Assembly (NCBI GenBank): GCA_026120035.1
Contig: JALRME010000009.1
Span: 124,001 to 188,000, forward strand
DNA length: 64,000 bases
Origin: Coleophoma eucalyptorum
Taxonomy: Eukaryota > Ascomycota > Leotiomycetes > Helotiales > Dermateaceae
Reading direction: 5' to 3'
In this document: in pieces, positions 40,976 to 50,613 of the stretch
How positions within the stretch are numbered: position 1 is the stretch's first letter
Layout of the letters: each line of letters begins with the position of its first letter
Notes under the pieces: model-generated
Databases searched by the model: none
Told to the model about the DNA's origin: nothing
The model's input: only the letters and a program-made list of their open reading frames with translations
Program-made: the position numbers and the translations under genes

Positions 40976-43035
40976 TTAGAAGGCGGCGGCAGGTGTAGGT
41001 CTTGGGAAGCGAGCCTACGTTAAAGTAAGTATTTCAAATAGGCATTGTATCAGAGATCAGAGACTTACTTTAATGCTTCCGGTAGCACCGGCAACACCAG
41101 ACTGAAAGTAGACGTTAATTATCCGATCTATCAATCTCTTTGTATTGCATATAAACTTACGGCCTTAGTAGAGGACTTTGCTGCGGCACGAGCCTACGTG
41201 AAAGTAAGTATTTCAAATAGGTATTTTATCAGAGATCAGAGACTTACCTTAACGGTTCCGGTAGCACCAGCGACACCAGACTAATAGAACATGTCAATGA
41301 TCCGAGCTAGTAATTTTTCAGTACCATGTAAACTCACGGCGTTGGTGGTCTTTGCAGCGGCACGAGCCTGTATTGAAATAAGTATTTCTAACTGGCATTA
41401 TATCAGGGATCGAGGACTTACTTTAATGCTTCCAGTAGCACCGGCAACACCAGACTGAAAGAACACGTCAATTAACCGAGCTATTAGTCTTTTTGTATTC
41501 TATATAAACTTACGGCCTTGGAAGAGGACTTTGCTGCGGCACGAGCCTGTTTCAAAGTAAGTACGTCTACTAAGTAGCACATCAGAGATTAGAGACTTAC
41601 CTTAACGGTTCCGGTAGCGCCGGCAACACCAGACTAAAAGAATATGTCAATGATCCGAGCTATTAATCCTTTTGTATGCCATGTAAACTTACGACCTTGG
41701 AGGTGGTCTTTGTAGCGGCACGAGCCTATGTCAAAGTAAGTACGTCTACTAAGTAGTACATCGGAGATCAAAGACTTACTTTAATGCTTCCGGTAGCACC
41801 AGCGACACCAGACTGAAAGAACACATTAATTATCCGAGTTATTGATCTTCTTGTATTGCATGTAAACTTACGGCCTTGGAGGAGGACTTTGCTGCGGCAC
41901 GAGCCTACGTGAAAGTAAGTATTTCAAATAGGTATTTTATCAGAGATCAGAGACTTACCTTAACGGTTCCGGTAGCACCAGCGACACCAGACTAATAGAA
42001 CATGTCAATGATCCGAGCTAGTAATTTTTCAGTACCATGTAAACTCACGGCGTTGGTGGTCTTTGTAGCGGCACGAGCCTGTATTGAAATAAGTATTTCT
42101 AACTGGTATTATGTCAGAGATCAAAGACTTACTTTAATGCTTCCAGTAGCACCAGCGACACCAGACTGAAAGAACACGTCAATTATCCGAGCGATTGATC
42201 TTTTGTATTGCATGTAAACTTACGGCCTTGGACGAGGACTTTGCGGCGGCACGAGCCTGTTTCAAAGTAAGTACGTCTAATAAGTAGTACATCAGAGATC
42301 AAAGACTCACTTTAACGGTTCCAGTAGCACCGGCAACACCAGACTGAAAGAACATGTTAATTATCCGAGCTATTGATCTTTTTATATTTCATATGAACTT
42401 ACGACCTTGGAGGTGGTCTTTGCTGCGGCACGAGCCTAGATCAAATTAGCTTTTGACAAGTAGTATACTCGATAGTAAACGACTTACTGCCTTGCTTGCA
42501 CCAGCGGCCTTCAATTTAATGTCAGAATCCATTGAATTATATGAACTACAATACTCCAGTGACTTACGGAAGGAGTAGCCTTGGCTGCGGTCTTTTGCAG
42601 AGCGATGTTAGTAAGAGAAAGTGAGCATAGGAAACTTTGGAAATCATTAACATACAGTTCCAGCCTTAGTTGCTGATGCTCCTGTAGCACGTGCTACGAG
42701 AGCAGACTGCATAAAAGTTAATGGCTATTAAGTAACTCCTTCGGGTTGTGGACATACGCCAGCTTTAGAACCCTAGAAGAAGTTAGGAAACGGTCTCTAA
42801 TGAACAAATAGCACTGCGCAAGACTTACAGATGCCTTGGCGAATCCTACACCAGCCAATCCAGCAGGGTATCTTCTCTGATTTTGCTCATGGTTGTAATC
42901 GCGAGGATAGGCATGGACGTCTCGTGCGTTGACATCGCTGGTGATCAAGTCGCTTGAAGGGACTGGGTTGGAGTGTACAGAGGCAAGGGCAGAAAGGAGA
43001 AGGACGAGAGAAGTGGTTGGGGCGGTGAAATGCAT
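40976..43035 (-). CDS. Micro-exon gene: secreted Ala/Gly/Lys-rich repeat protein (22 exons)
   Basis: Minus-strand exons in order: 42829-43035, 42758-42772, 42656-42706, 42568-42591, 42488-42508, 42403-42435, 42311-42343, 42224-42256, 42133-42165, 42049-42078, 41959-41991, 41872-41904, 41780-41812, 41693-41725, 41601-41633, 41514-41546, 41422-41454, 41338-41367, 41248-41280, 41161-41193, 41069-41101, 40976-41014. Every exon is divisible by 3 and all 21 introns (51-64 nt) are phase 0, giving 292 aa. Residues 1-22 are a signal peptide (MHFTAPTTSLVLLLSALASV...). A pro-region ends in a dibasic QRR (54-55), a possible Kex2 site. Residues 107-280 are eight pairs of an ARAAAK/ARAATK-type 10-11-mer and an SGVAGATG(SI/TV)K 11-mer, each residue block on its own exon. 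The tail is ARFPRPTPAAAF. The product would be secreted and strongly basic. No known domain; function unknown. Confidence 0.85.
41069..42490 (-). repeat. Tandem array of eight ~178-bp exon-intron-exon-intron units
   Basis: The unit is micro-exon, intron, micro-exon, intron. Starts of the SGVAGATG-type exons are 41069, 41248, 41422, 41601, 41780, 41959, 42133 and 42311, that is spacings of 179, 174, 179, 179, 179, 174 and 178. Exon sequences alternate (GSIK/GTVK and SS-K/TT-), showing a dimer period. The 30-nt variant exons recur 711 bp apart (41338, 42049), showing a tetramer period. Introns are as conserved as exons, so whole genomic units were duplicated. Confidence 0.9.
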
Positions 43036-44970
43036 GATTGGTGAATGTGTAATAAGTATAGAGTAGTTAAACGAGTAGTATAAAGTTGGAAACCTGAATA
43101 TTAGACCAGCTATAGGATAAACTTTTCTTCAAAAAAATATATATATATAACAAAAAATGATATTGGTGAACGTAACAGACAATGAAGAAGAAAACCAGGA
43201 CTTTTGGGGTGCTTGAGAAGACTATATACAGGTCTCTAACTCATTAGGAGGCGAGTCTTCATCCGAAGTGACCTCGGATGACACACGAGCCAAGAGAACG
43301 GCCAAGAAACGACTAAGAAACAAACTCACGGACCGTATTTAAATATGGTCTTGCTTGTTAGGTTTTGATTTGTTTGAAGATCATCGAATTGCGAGGTGGT
43401 CTATTCTCGATGCGAATGGAAACGCAAAGACCTTTGGTAACAGACAGCGGTGAAAGCCTCGACTGATGTATGTGAGACGTCATGAGGCTCAAAATTGACG
43501 ATCTGGAGCGGGAATGTTGTAGCCGAATTGTTTCACTCATTTTACTCATGCCACATTCCATTTGTCGAGGTATGAGCAGGCCCTATTGCTGATGATCCAA
43601 TGCTCTGTAGCGATAAACATTCTCAATACGACGAAGCAGGAATGGTCCGCTCGGTTCCGCATAAATGTCCCATCCGTCGTACTCGTAGATGCGGAGTAAC
43701 TATGACTATCTGGGGGTATTTTAAGATATCCCTCATTGAAGACTCCACAGAGATGCGACTGAGTGTCCAGGAATCTGAAGGCAAGATACAGAATTGGGAT
43801 ACAGTGGTTCTAACAAGATTTAGATGATTACAGGATAGGGATAAGCCTGTATTCCGTTGTTTTTAAGACTTTGGACAAACGTCGAAAGAGGGGCATTCTA
43901 GGAGATTTGATTCTCAGCTATCATCTCAAGTGATTAAAAACTACCCCAGTGTCCGCGACTACTTTCCCATCATGACATGAGCTTCTGTTAACAGCGCGAC
44001 ATAATTTGGCTCAAAGTGTTGATAACAATAATGCTATTAAGTCTTACGTCCACGTCACAACATGTAGACCCATATAAACCGCTATTGATAGAATATATGA
44101 CAGAACGAACTATCCACAATAAAATTCTCGAAGCATTGGGTGAACATTGTGACTAGCTATGGTTCAAAGGAAGTGCTATGCATCATTGTCAACATTTAAG
44201 CGACCGGGATACGGTCGTGCTTTTGAAGTTACAGCTTAGACCTCGGCAGTCGTCATTGGAGAGCGGTAGTTTTAGACAACTCGATACTAGCCAGCACGCT
44301 GAATCGCCTTAGTTATAGAATTTCACAAATGTTTCGAGAGGGAAATCCATTAGCACATCGTTAAAGCCCCAAAGTAAATGAAATCGCCTCGCCTAACTAT
44401 GCCTACATGAGTAACTTAGTTTTTAACTTGAACAGCTTCAATTAGGTATGTTTAAGTGCGTTCTTCTGGGATATGATTAGAAGAATTGTATGTAGATGAA
44501 TGGCCATCGTTTTCGGGTTATTCCCATTGGTAACTATTTCATTGGTCTCTAACAGCACTGGTTTCAATGTATTTTCCCGCCTCTAACCTAACCTGCCTAG
44601 CAAAGTTTTGAAATCTAATTAAGCGAGGAACGTATGTCTTGGCAAAGCCTATGCGATGCTGTGATACAAAACGTTGCCGGTGTCATTGATATTTTTTGAT
44701 ACTCTAGAACCTCTTAGTAGCGTACGCAATGGCATTTTGAGGAAATCAGTGAATCAAAGAATCAATATAGTTTCTCGGTTTGAAGTTGTCAGGTACCTAG
44801 AAATGCAAAGGCTGCTCTCCTCCAGTCAAGTACAACATTAATATAAAGCCGTTGTACTACACCGATGTCTAAAGAAGCACTCGAACAATTTTGACATCTA
44901 TGAATGGAAAGAGTGGCATGTCGCTCATCGCAAGAAAAATGAATATCTTGGCATGTCATCAATCAGCATG
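43036..44970. other. Intergenic stretch
   Basis: 1.9 kb between the start of the micro-exon gene and the GNAT stop. It includes a short TA run at about 43138-43148. Scattered ORFs under 80 codons have no features. It contains the promoter of the micro-exon gene. Confidence 0.45.
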
Positions 44971-45726
44971 TCAGAAATCCCCTTTCTTGGCTCGGGGTAG
45001 CCTCTTCATGTATCGCAAGACATAATGTCCCCAGATCGCACCACTGCCTTCCTCTGCAGGAGGAGGGGCCGGAGCCCAAGCATCAAGGTCGATATCCAGA
45101 CACCCAATGACTTCAAAGCCGGCCTTCTCATAGGTCTTCCAGGCTGATTCAGAGGAGTGTACCCAGGTAAAGACGCCAAACTTGTCGGCAACATCGCCTC
45201 CCCATTTCAACATCGCCTGGCCAACGCCTTGGCGCTGGTACCGGGGCGCCACGTTCAGCCCGATCAAATACATACATTTCGTTCCTGGAGGCATCAGCTT
45301 CTCCATCCAGTGCTTCATATCTGCATCTGTCATTTCCATTTCACGTTTGATGATATCATCCTCGTCATCCGCAGTGGCCTCTGGGACCTCGTCATTCTTT
45401 GCCACGGTTTCCACCTCAGGTGTTGGCAGCGGCTCGTCGATGGGAGCGGTCTTTGGAATTTCGTCCTTTTCAAACCCGCGAAACGCAAAGCCACACCAGC
45501 CAAGTATCTCGCCAGTTGTGTCGTCGACGGCTTTCAGTGGCACGGCCTTCTCTGCAACGAGGTATCTTGCGAGCCCTTCTTTCGTACCCCCCTCGTGATC
45601 GTATGGATTCTTGCCTAGGGCCTTCATCTGAGTATGCCTATCTGTTAGGAAGCATTCGCCACTGATCTTGGCAAGTGCCGGGATATCAGCATAGTTTATT
45701 GGTTGAAGCAATATTGATCTGGACAT
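44971..45726 (-). CDS. GNAT-family N-acetyltransferase
   Basis: A single exon of 251 aa. The N-terminal strand/helix INYADIPALAKISGECFLTD and the acetyl-CoA site LNVAPRYQRQGVGQAMLKWG (Q-x-x-G-x-G/A) mark the GNAT fold. It is followed by DVADKFGVFTWVHSSESAWKTYEKAGFEVIG. An acidic, low-complexity insert (about residues 95-130, with EVETVAKNDEVPEATADDED) separates the two halves. The same fungal subfamily includes the GNAT at 20121-20894, with the same QRxGxGxAxxxWG layout, so the two are distant paralogues. Substrate unknown. Confidence 0.87.
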   Translation of the reverse strand: MSRSILLQPINYADIPALAKISGECFLTDRHTQMKALGKNPYDHEGGTKEGLARYLVAEKAVPLKAVDDTTGEILGWCGFAFRGFEKDEIPKTAPIDEPLPTPEVETVAKNDEVPEATADDEDDIIKREMEMTDADMKHWMEKLMPPGTKCMYLIGLNVAPRYQRQGVGQAMLKWGGDVADKFGVFTWVHSSESAWKTYEKAGFEVIGCLDIDLDAWAPAPPPAEEGSGAIWGHYVLRYMKRLPRAKKGDF

Positions 45727-46814
45727 CTTCGCTTCGGCGCAATGGAGTATAATGTGTAATGGCAGGTGGTTATCCTTTGTTATCCCTTCAATACACTATG
45801 ATTGGAGGCGAAGTAATAGTTTCTTAAAGTATATAATAGCACAAAATTGCAGTTTATACTAGTTCTATAATCGTCAAGGTCTTCGGGTTTGTATATTTAC
45901 GTTGTACTTCGTTGAGGTGAGTTTATATCCTCAACTCCAATGTCACGTGATAATAAATTGACAGGTGTTGCCCGGCATGAGTCACTCGCCGTAGAAAGAT
46001 TGAAGATAAAAGATAATGCTGCATGCAGCGCATGTAGCGTTCTGTTCGGACCCTAACAAGAATATACTGGGCATTTGCAACAAAAGCACAATCTTTCGGT
46101 TAGAGCCATGATTCCTCGTAGTCTGATTACTCCACCACAAGGCTACGAACACACAATCTTTACGAAGCTTTAAGCGAGCCTTCCGAGGCATCCAAGCCGG
46201 TTTTCGTGATAAGTACAAAAGTACCTTATCCGCTAAAGGCCTCGGCTTCTGGGGATATTGTGACCACTGCGGTGGGGTATGGTATGGCATAGAACGGCCT
46301 GGCCTGGCCAACGAACCAAAAGTATCTCCACGAACTAAGCAAAGCAAGGTAACCCAGGCCGAAATCATGCAATTGCTAGTAATTGATAAATTGTAAAGCA
46401 TTAAAATCACCATTCCTCTTTGTCCTGCAAACTCTAATCGATGCCGAGGTCCCCTGGTTGTGTTCGGAACACGACTCAATCAATTCTAGCGGCCGTTGGT
46501 AGCGTTTCTTGAAAGCCGGGAGGTGATTCAAATCTGCGGAGTCAAGATTCTAGAGCATAAAACTTCTTCCTTTTTCCCTGTCAAATGCCGAGCCGGGGTG
46601 TTCGATACGATGGCACTTGCTTCGAATAATGACAAGTGTTGTTTCTGATCTGCAACTTTACATTTCTTCGTTCTGCCCATTTGCGCACCTGACAGGACCG
46701 TGTAGGAGACTCTCGTTAATAATCATTGAAGGAATTATCTACTTTCATTGAGGCGTTATCTTAAACATAGTGAAAATCATCTTTCTCGCTGCTGAGGCAA
46801 AGCAACGGATACTC
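45727..46814. other. Intergenic stretch
   Basis: 1.09 kb. One minus-strand open frame at 45982-46479 (165 codons) exists, but its translation shows no domain or plausible signal, and I do not support it. Nothing else seen. Confidence 0.4.
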
Positions 46815-48345
46815 TCAGTCATCCCTAGTAACCACAACCTCCCGTGTCTGATAGATTTGATGATTCGAGTTGGGGAAAATAAACTCCTCGCTGCTGTTAT
46901 TGTCCAAATTGCCCGCGACAACAACTGTATTACCATCCTTCCCATCCATAGTATCATGTCCGCTTCCAAGTACGATATGCCCATCTCGTTCTCGATTGCC
47001 AGTGCGCATAGTCTGCATAGCATATGACATGCCACGCTGGTTACTCTTATTCTTGGTTCGTCCACTCGAGGAAGTCTTCTCACGAACCGATCGTATTAAA
47101 GGCGAGAGAGGCGGTATGCTGGCCACGATTATTCCCAGGTTGTTCTCTACCATCGACCACATAATAAGTTCCGAGCTGTCGATCGCATTCGCAAGGGACT
47201 TGATCGTTAAGATTCGGATGATCTGGATAACAGTGATGAAGGCGCCGAGGGAGAAGATTCCAAGCAGGATAGCTTTCTTCTGCTTTTGAATCTGTGCTTT
47301 AAGAAGCATAGGAAACGGTGTCAACATACTATGCTAGGTCAGCATAGGAAGCATGAATAGGTCTCTTAGGTGAGCATACATTAAAACATCAAAAACAATA
47401 GTGATCGATGCCATTGTCGTATACACAGGCACAGAACTGAGACAGCTTCCGCCCGTAACAGCTGGGTCCCATTCTACACCAGGAATCAGTTGGTTTCTAC
47501 TTATCAAATCGCATTGATTCCGGGATAAGAAATTAAAAGACCAAGAGCTGAAGATACGTACGCTTTGATACCTGTCTGGTGTCAGCTAACTTCTATTAGA
47601 TCTGCAGGTCTATTACTTACTGGATTGCATAAATTGATTTGAACCATTAGGAAAGAGAAGTTGAAGGCTGTACATGCCACTAGAAGGATTATAATAGTTG
47701 TACGATGAGCTCGTTCTACTGCGATTCGGAGGAACGAGAATAACAAGCTAAGCTTGAATCCGAGGATACTCGCGATATACCTGATTGCATGTCAGAGTCA
47801 AAAGTCGAGGTTTAGTTCACAGGATGCTGCTTACAGCGGAGCACCGGCAAATTGAAGCTGCCAAATTATTAGAGGTTAATATGACAGTGGGAAGGTACTT
47901 AAAAGCTTACAAGACCAAAATTATAATAGTTCTCGTTAGGCATATCAGACAAATTTTGAAGTCCCAGACCCCATTTTGTTTCTGCCTTCTAGGTCAATAA
48001 GTCGCATAACGCAATTTTCTTGAAACTTACGCATATAGGTCACAATTGAGAACCCCAAAGCGCAAAACTGTTCTCGTCAGCTAACGTCTATTTTCGTGAT
48101 CCGGAACTGCTTACCCAAGTAGCGACAATGGCCCAGTCATCTGTGCTAAGGTAAATATATTGTCACGGTGAAGTAGTGGAGAGGTGTCACGAACCTATAC
48201 CGGTCGCTTTGATCATATATATTCGAACATATAAGCGTAGAGAGACAATGATTAGTGACACGGTACTGAAGGTCACCCCCACAGCTACAATCTTCGGTGC
48301 GTTCGTGGGAGCATCCGGATTGACAGTGTTGAAGGTCCAACCCAT
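46815..48345 (-). CDS. Fungal rhodopsin-like (Pth11-type) seven-TM membrane protein
   Basis: Nine minus-strand exons: 48201-48345, 48115-48140 (26 nt), 48031-48067 (37), 47911-47981, 47835-47857 (23), 47621-47780, 47562-47575 (14), 47380-47496 and 46815-47328, giving 368 aa. It has the fungal rhodopsin-domain (PF20684) layout: LIIVSLRLYVRIYM, then TDDWAIVATW (the conserved 'DDW/Y' start of TM2), TKWGLGLQNLSDMP, FLRIAVERAHRT, a CNP turn, GVEWDPAV..GSCLS, TMASITIVFDVLI..PFPMLLK, and RIL.IKSLANAIDSSELIMWSMVENNLGIIVASIPPLSPL. The cytosolic tail is Ser/Asn-rich. The family includes Pth11-related receptors, but most members have no known ligand. The small exons rest on frame and protein continuity. 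Confidence 0.83.
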
Positions 48346-50613
48346 CTTGTGATCTTCATGTGAAAAGAAGTAAGATCAGCAAAAATCGTTCACATCGACT
48401 CCACAGGTGTAAGCTTGAGGGGAGGCTTGGAATTATGTAGGCTCCATCAACAGGGCCTCAATTCAAGCTTCGGGCTAATCTGCACAATTCAAGATTCCAT
48501 GGTAACGTACAGCGATACCACGTCGTCTGTATCAAACCCTCACAACGTGGTTTGAGCTGCGTCGCAGGGGCATGGGAGTCAAAAAACCCTCCGAAGCTCA
48601 AAGGTCATCAAGTCAGGGCAATCGCAGGTTCACACACACTCTCTCTCGTCAAGTCCCAATTACATTGGTGCTTTCCAACTATCTCAACTTTGGTTGTACT
48701 GTCAAAGTTCATGATGGCCCACACTGTCGCAATCATACCCTCAAGATACCCTCTTGGTTTGTTAAGAACAGGGAGTGTGTGGACAATGTGGACTGTATGT
48801 CTTGTGGCAAGACTTGCGAGATGAGTGTGCGAGGTAGAGAACCCCATGTCTTTCGGGATGAAACCAGTGTCTCCATTCTTGCGCGGTGGAAAAGGGAGCT
48901 CCGTTCTTGCAGTGTTCTGCACTACAAGTTACCGATGCCTTGCCACTAAGCTATTACTATTGCCCACTGACCTCATTTATATGTACCTCATTCATATGTG
49001 CCCCATTCTTAAGAGCTTCAGTTGTGTGTACCTCATCCATAAGTGCCTTTTCTATTCCTTCCGTATGTGTGACTTTCTATTTCCTCCGTGTCGGGCAATT
49101 GCCACATGAGCGAGCCGGCTCAGAGAATATACCTGGTTCTAGATAGGTAGGGTAGGAGCTGTAGCCGTCAAACTGCTGGGATAAGCGAAAAGCCGGCTAC
49201 CGTGAATCTAACAGGGTCTTGGTTATCTCCCCGCTGAATTTGTATCGGGGTCAGTTTATGGTGGCCTCCAGAGGTCCACAGGATTTCCCATGTACCCACG
49301 AGAGGGTCTCAGAATTTCCGTAATCGTACGTTATTCCTTTCGCCTATAATTGTTTTGCGGTCTACATTATAGAGACTAAGCAATATTTGTGTCGTTATAG
49401 TTCTCCTTGCAAATGCCGAAGCGTCCGGTACCCACTGCCATTGAGGCTGTTTGTTGGCTTGAGTGGCTTGCAGGTTTGGCACCCCTGGTACCAAACTCCC
49501 TCTTACCAGATCAGAGTTAATGCCCCGATGCTGTGCCACTGGGCCTCTTTAAATACCCATCGCAATGTAGTCCGGTATCTTTGGTAAAAAATGCTTCGCG
49601 GCTTGCCGTGTCGCTTAATTTCGAAAGGTAAAGACAGGAAGGAGGATACAAGAAACCCTGGAAGGACCGAATAGCCGGCAATTGGGTTTGCGACGGTATT
49701 CCTTACCTATTCCTTACCTACTCCTCGCCTACTTCTCACCTATTATGCAATAAGTCGCTGGGAATGGTACACTGGTATAAATTTATCATCCCCTATGATG
49801 ATGACGCGTTCACATTGCCGCTGTTTAATACTCACAAAAGCTTTTGCTTTTATTTTGATTTTGATTTTACATTGTCTGGCACAACCACTCCGCATTACAG
49901 TTTTCCAGATTGTGCGCGATGGCTTGTCACAGTCTGCTGCTGTACGGGTTTACATACCGGCGCGCTGATCTTGGGCATTACAAGTTAGAAGAGTGTGTGA
50001 GTGCCTACAGCAAATCCGGAGGTCGACGGTTCGCTCCACCTTTGGCACTTTTGTGATTGAAGGGGGCTGCAGGGAAATGGGGCCGCTGTACGCGGGTGGC
50101 TTGGAGGAATATCTACCTTGCAACTTACCCTGCCCGTGCATACAACCAATGCTGTACGGCAGTGGGAATAATCTTGGTCGACACCGTCCTGCCGCACAAA
50201 ACAAAACATTGCTCAATGTATTTAAGCATCAAGCACCGTGATCTACCAAGTCATGGATTCGAAGCAATTTGAAGGAATATTTAAAAAAGGTAGGCAAAGT
50301 ATGTTTTCGACTCGGCGGGTGGCCAGCTCGGCAGTTGGGTGCACCCGCAAGACTTCATAACGCCGCATTGCTTGCCTGTGGAAACATCGCAGCATACTAA
50401 AGCGGTAATGGCCGAATTCGTCCATAACTTGGCGGAGATTGCTTCTAGATGAGGTTCTGCTAGATCTACCAGGTACCTTGCAGCATTGGGGGATCTGTAA
50501 AAACGTGGTGGCTGCAGCATACGATATCAATTGGTAGAGAAGATAAATATCCCTCTCTTGACCACAGGAACTTTCTCCCTCAACTTCGGTTCTTATCATC
50601 CACCGCTGCGAAG
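48346..50613. other. Intergenic stretch
   Basis: 2.27 kb with no supported gene. ORFs near 48572-48949 (+) and 50243-50599 (-) lack family features. A short pyrimidine-rich degenerate repeat (CCTTACCTATT-like) occurs at about 49703-49745. Some stretches near 49120-49320 look like old repetitive DNA, but I could not find matching ends. Confidence 0.4.

Noticed and set aside
41000..42490. CRISPR-like regular array
   Set aside because: The spacing is regular, but the 'spacers' are themselves conserved introns, the repeats encode in-frame peptides flanked by splice sites, and the genome is fungal. It is a coding micro-exon array.
40976..43035. RiPP (dikaritin) or Kex2-processed peptide precursor
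   Set aside because: There are no KR/RR sites between repeats, no aromatic core residues, and no UstYa-like (DUF3328), tyrosinase or kexin-like gene nearby. Only one dibasic site occurs, before the repeats.
45982..46479. 165-codon minus-strand ORF
   Set aside because: It has odd composition with no domain, no plausible start context and no splice partners; probably chance.
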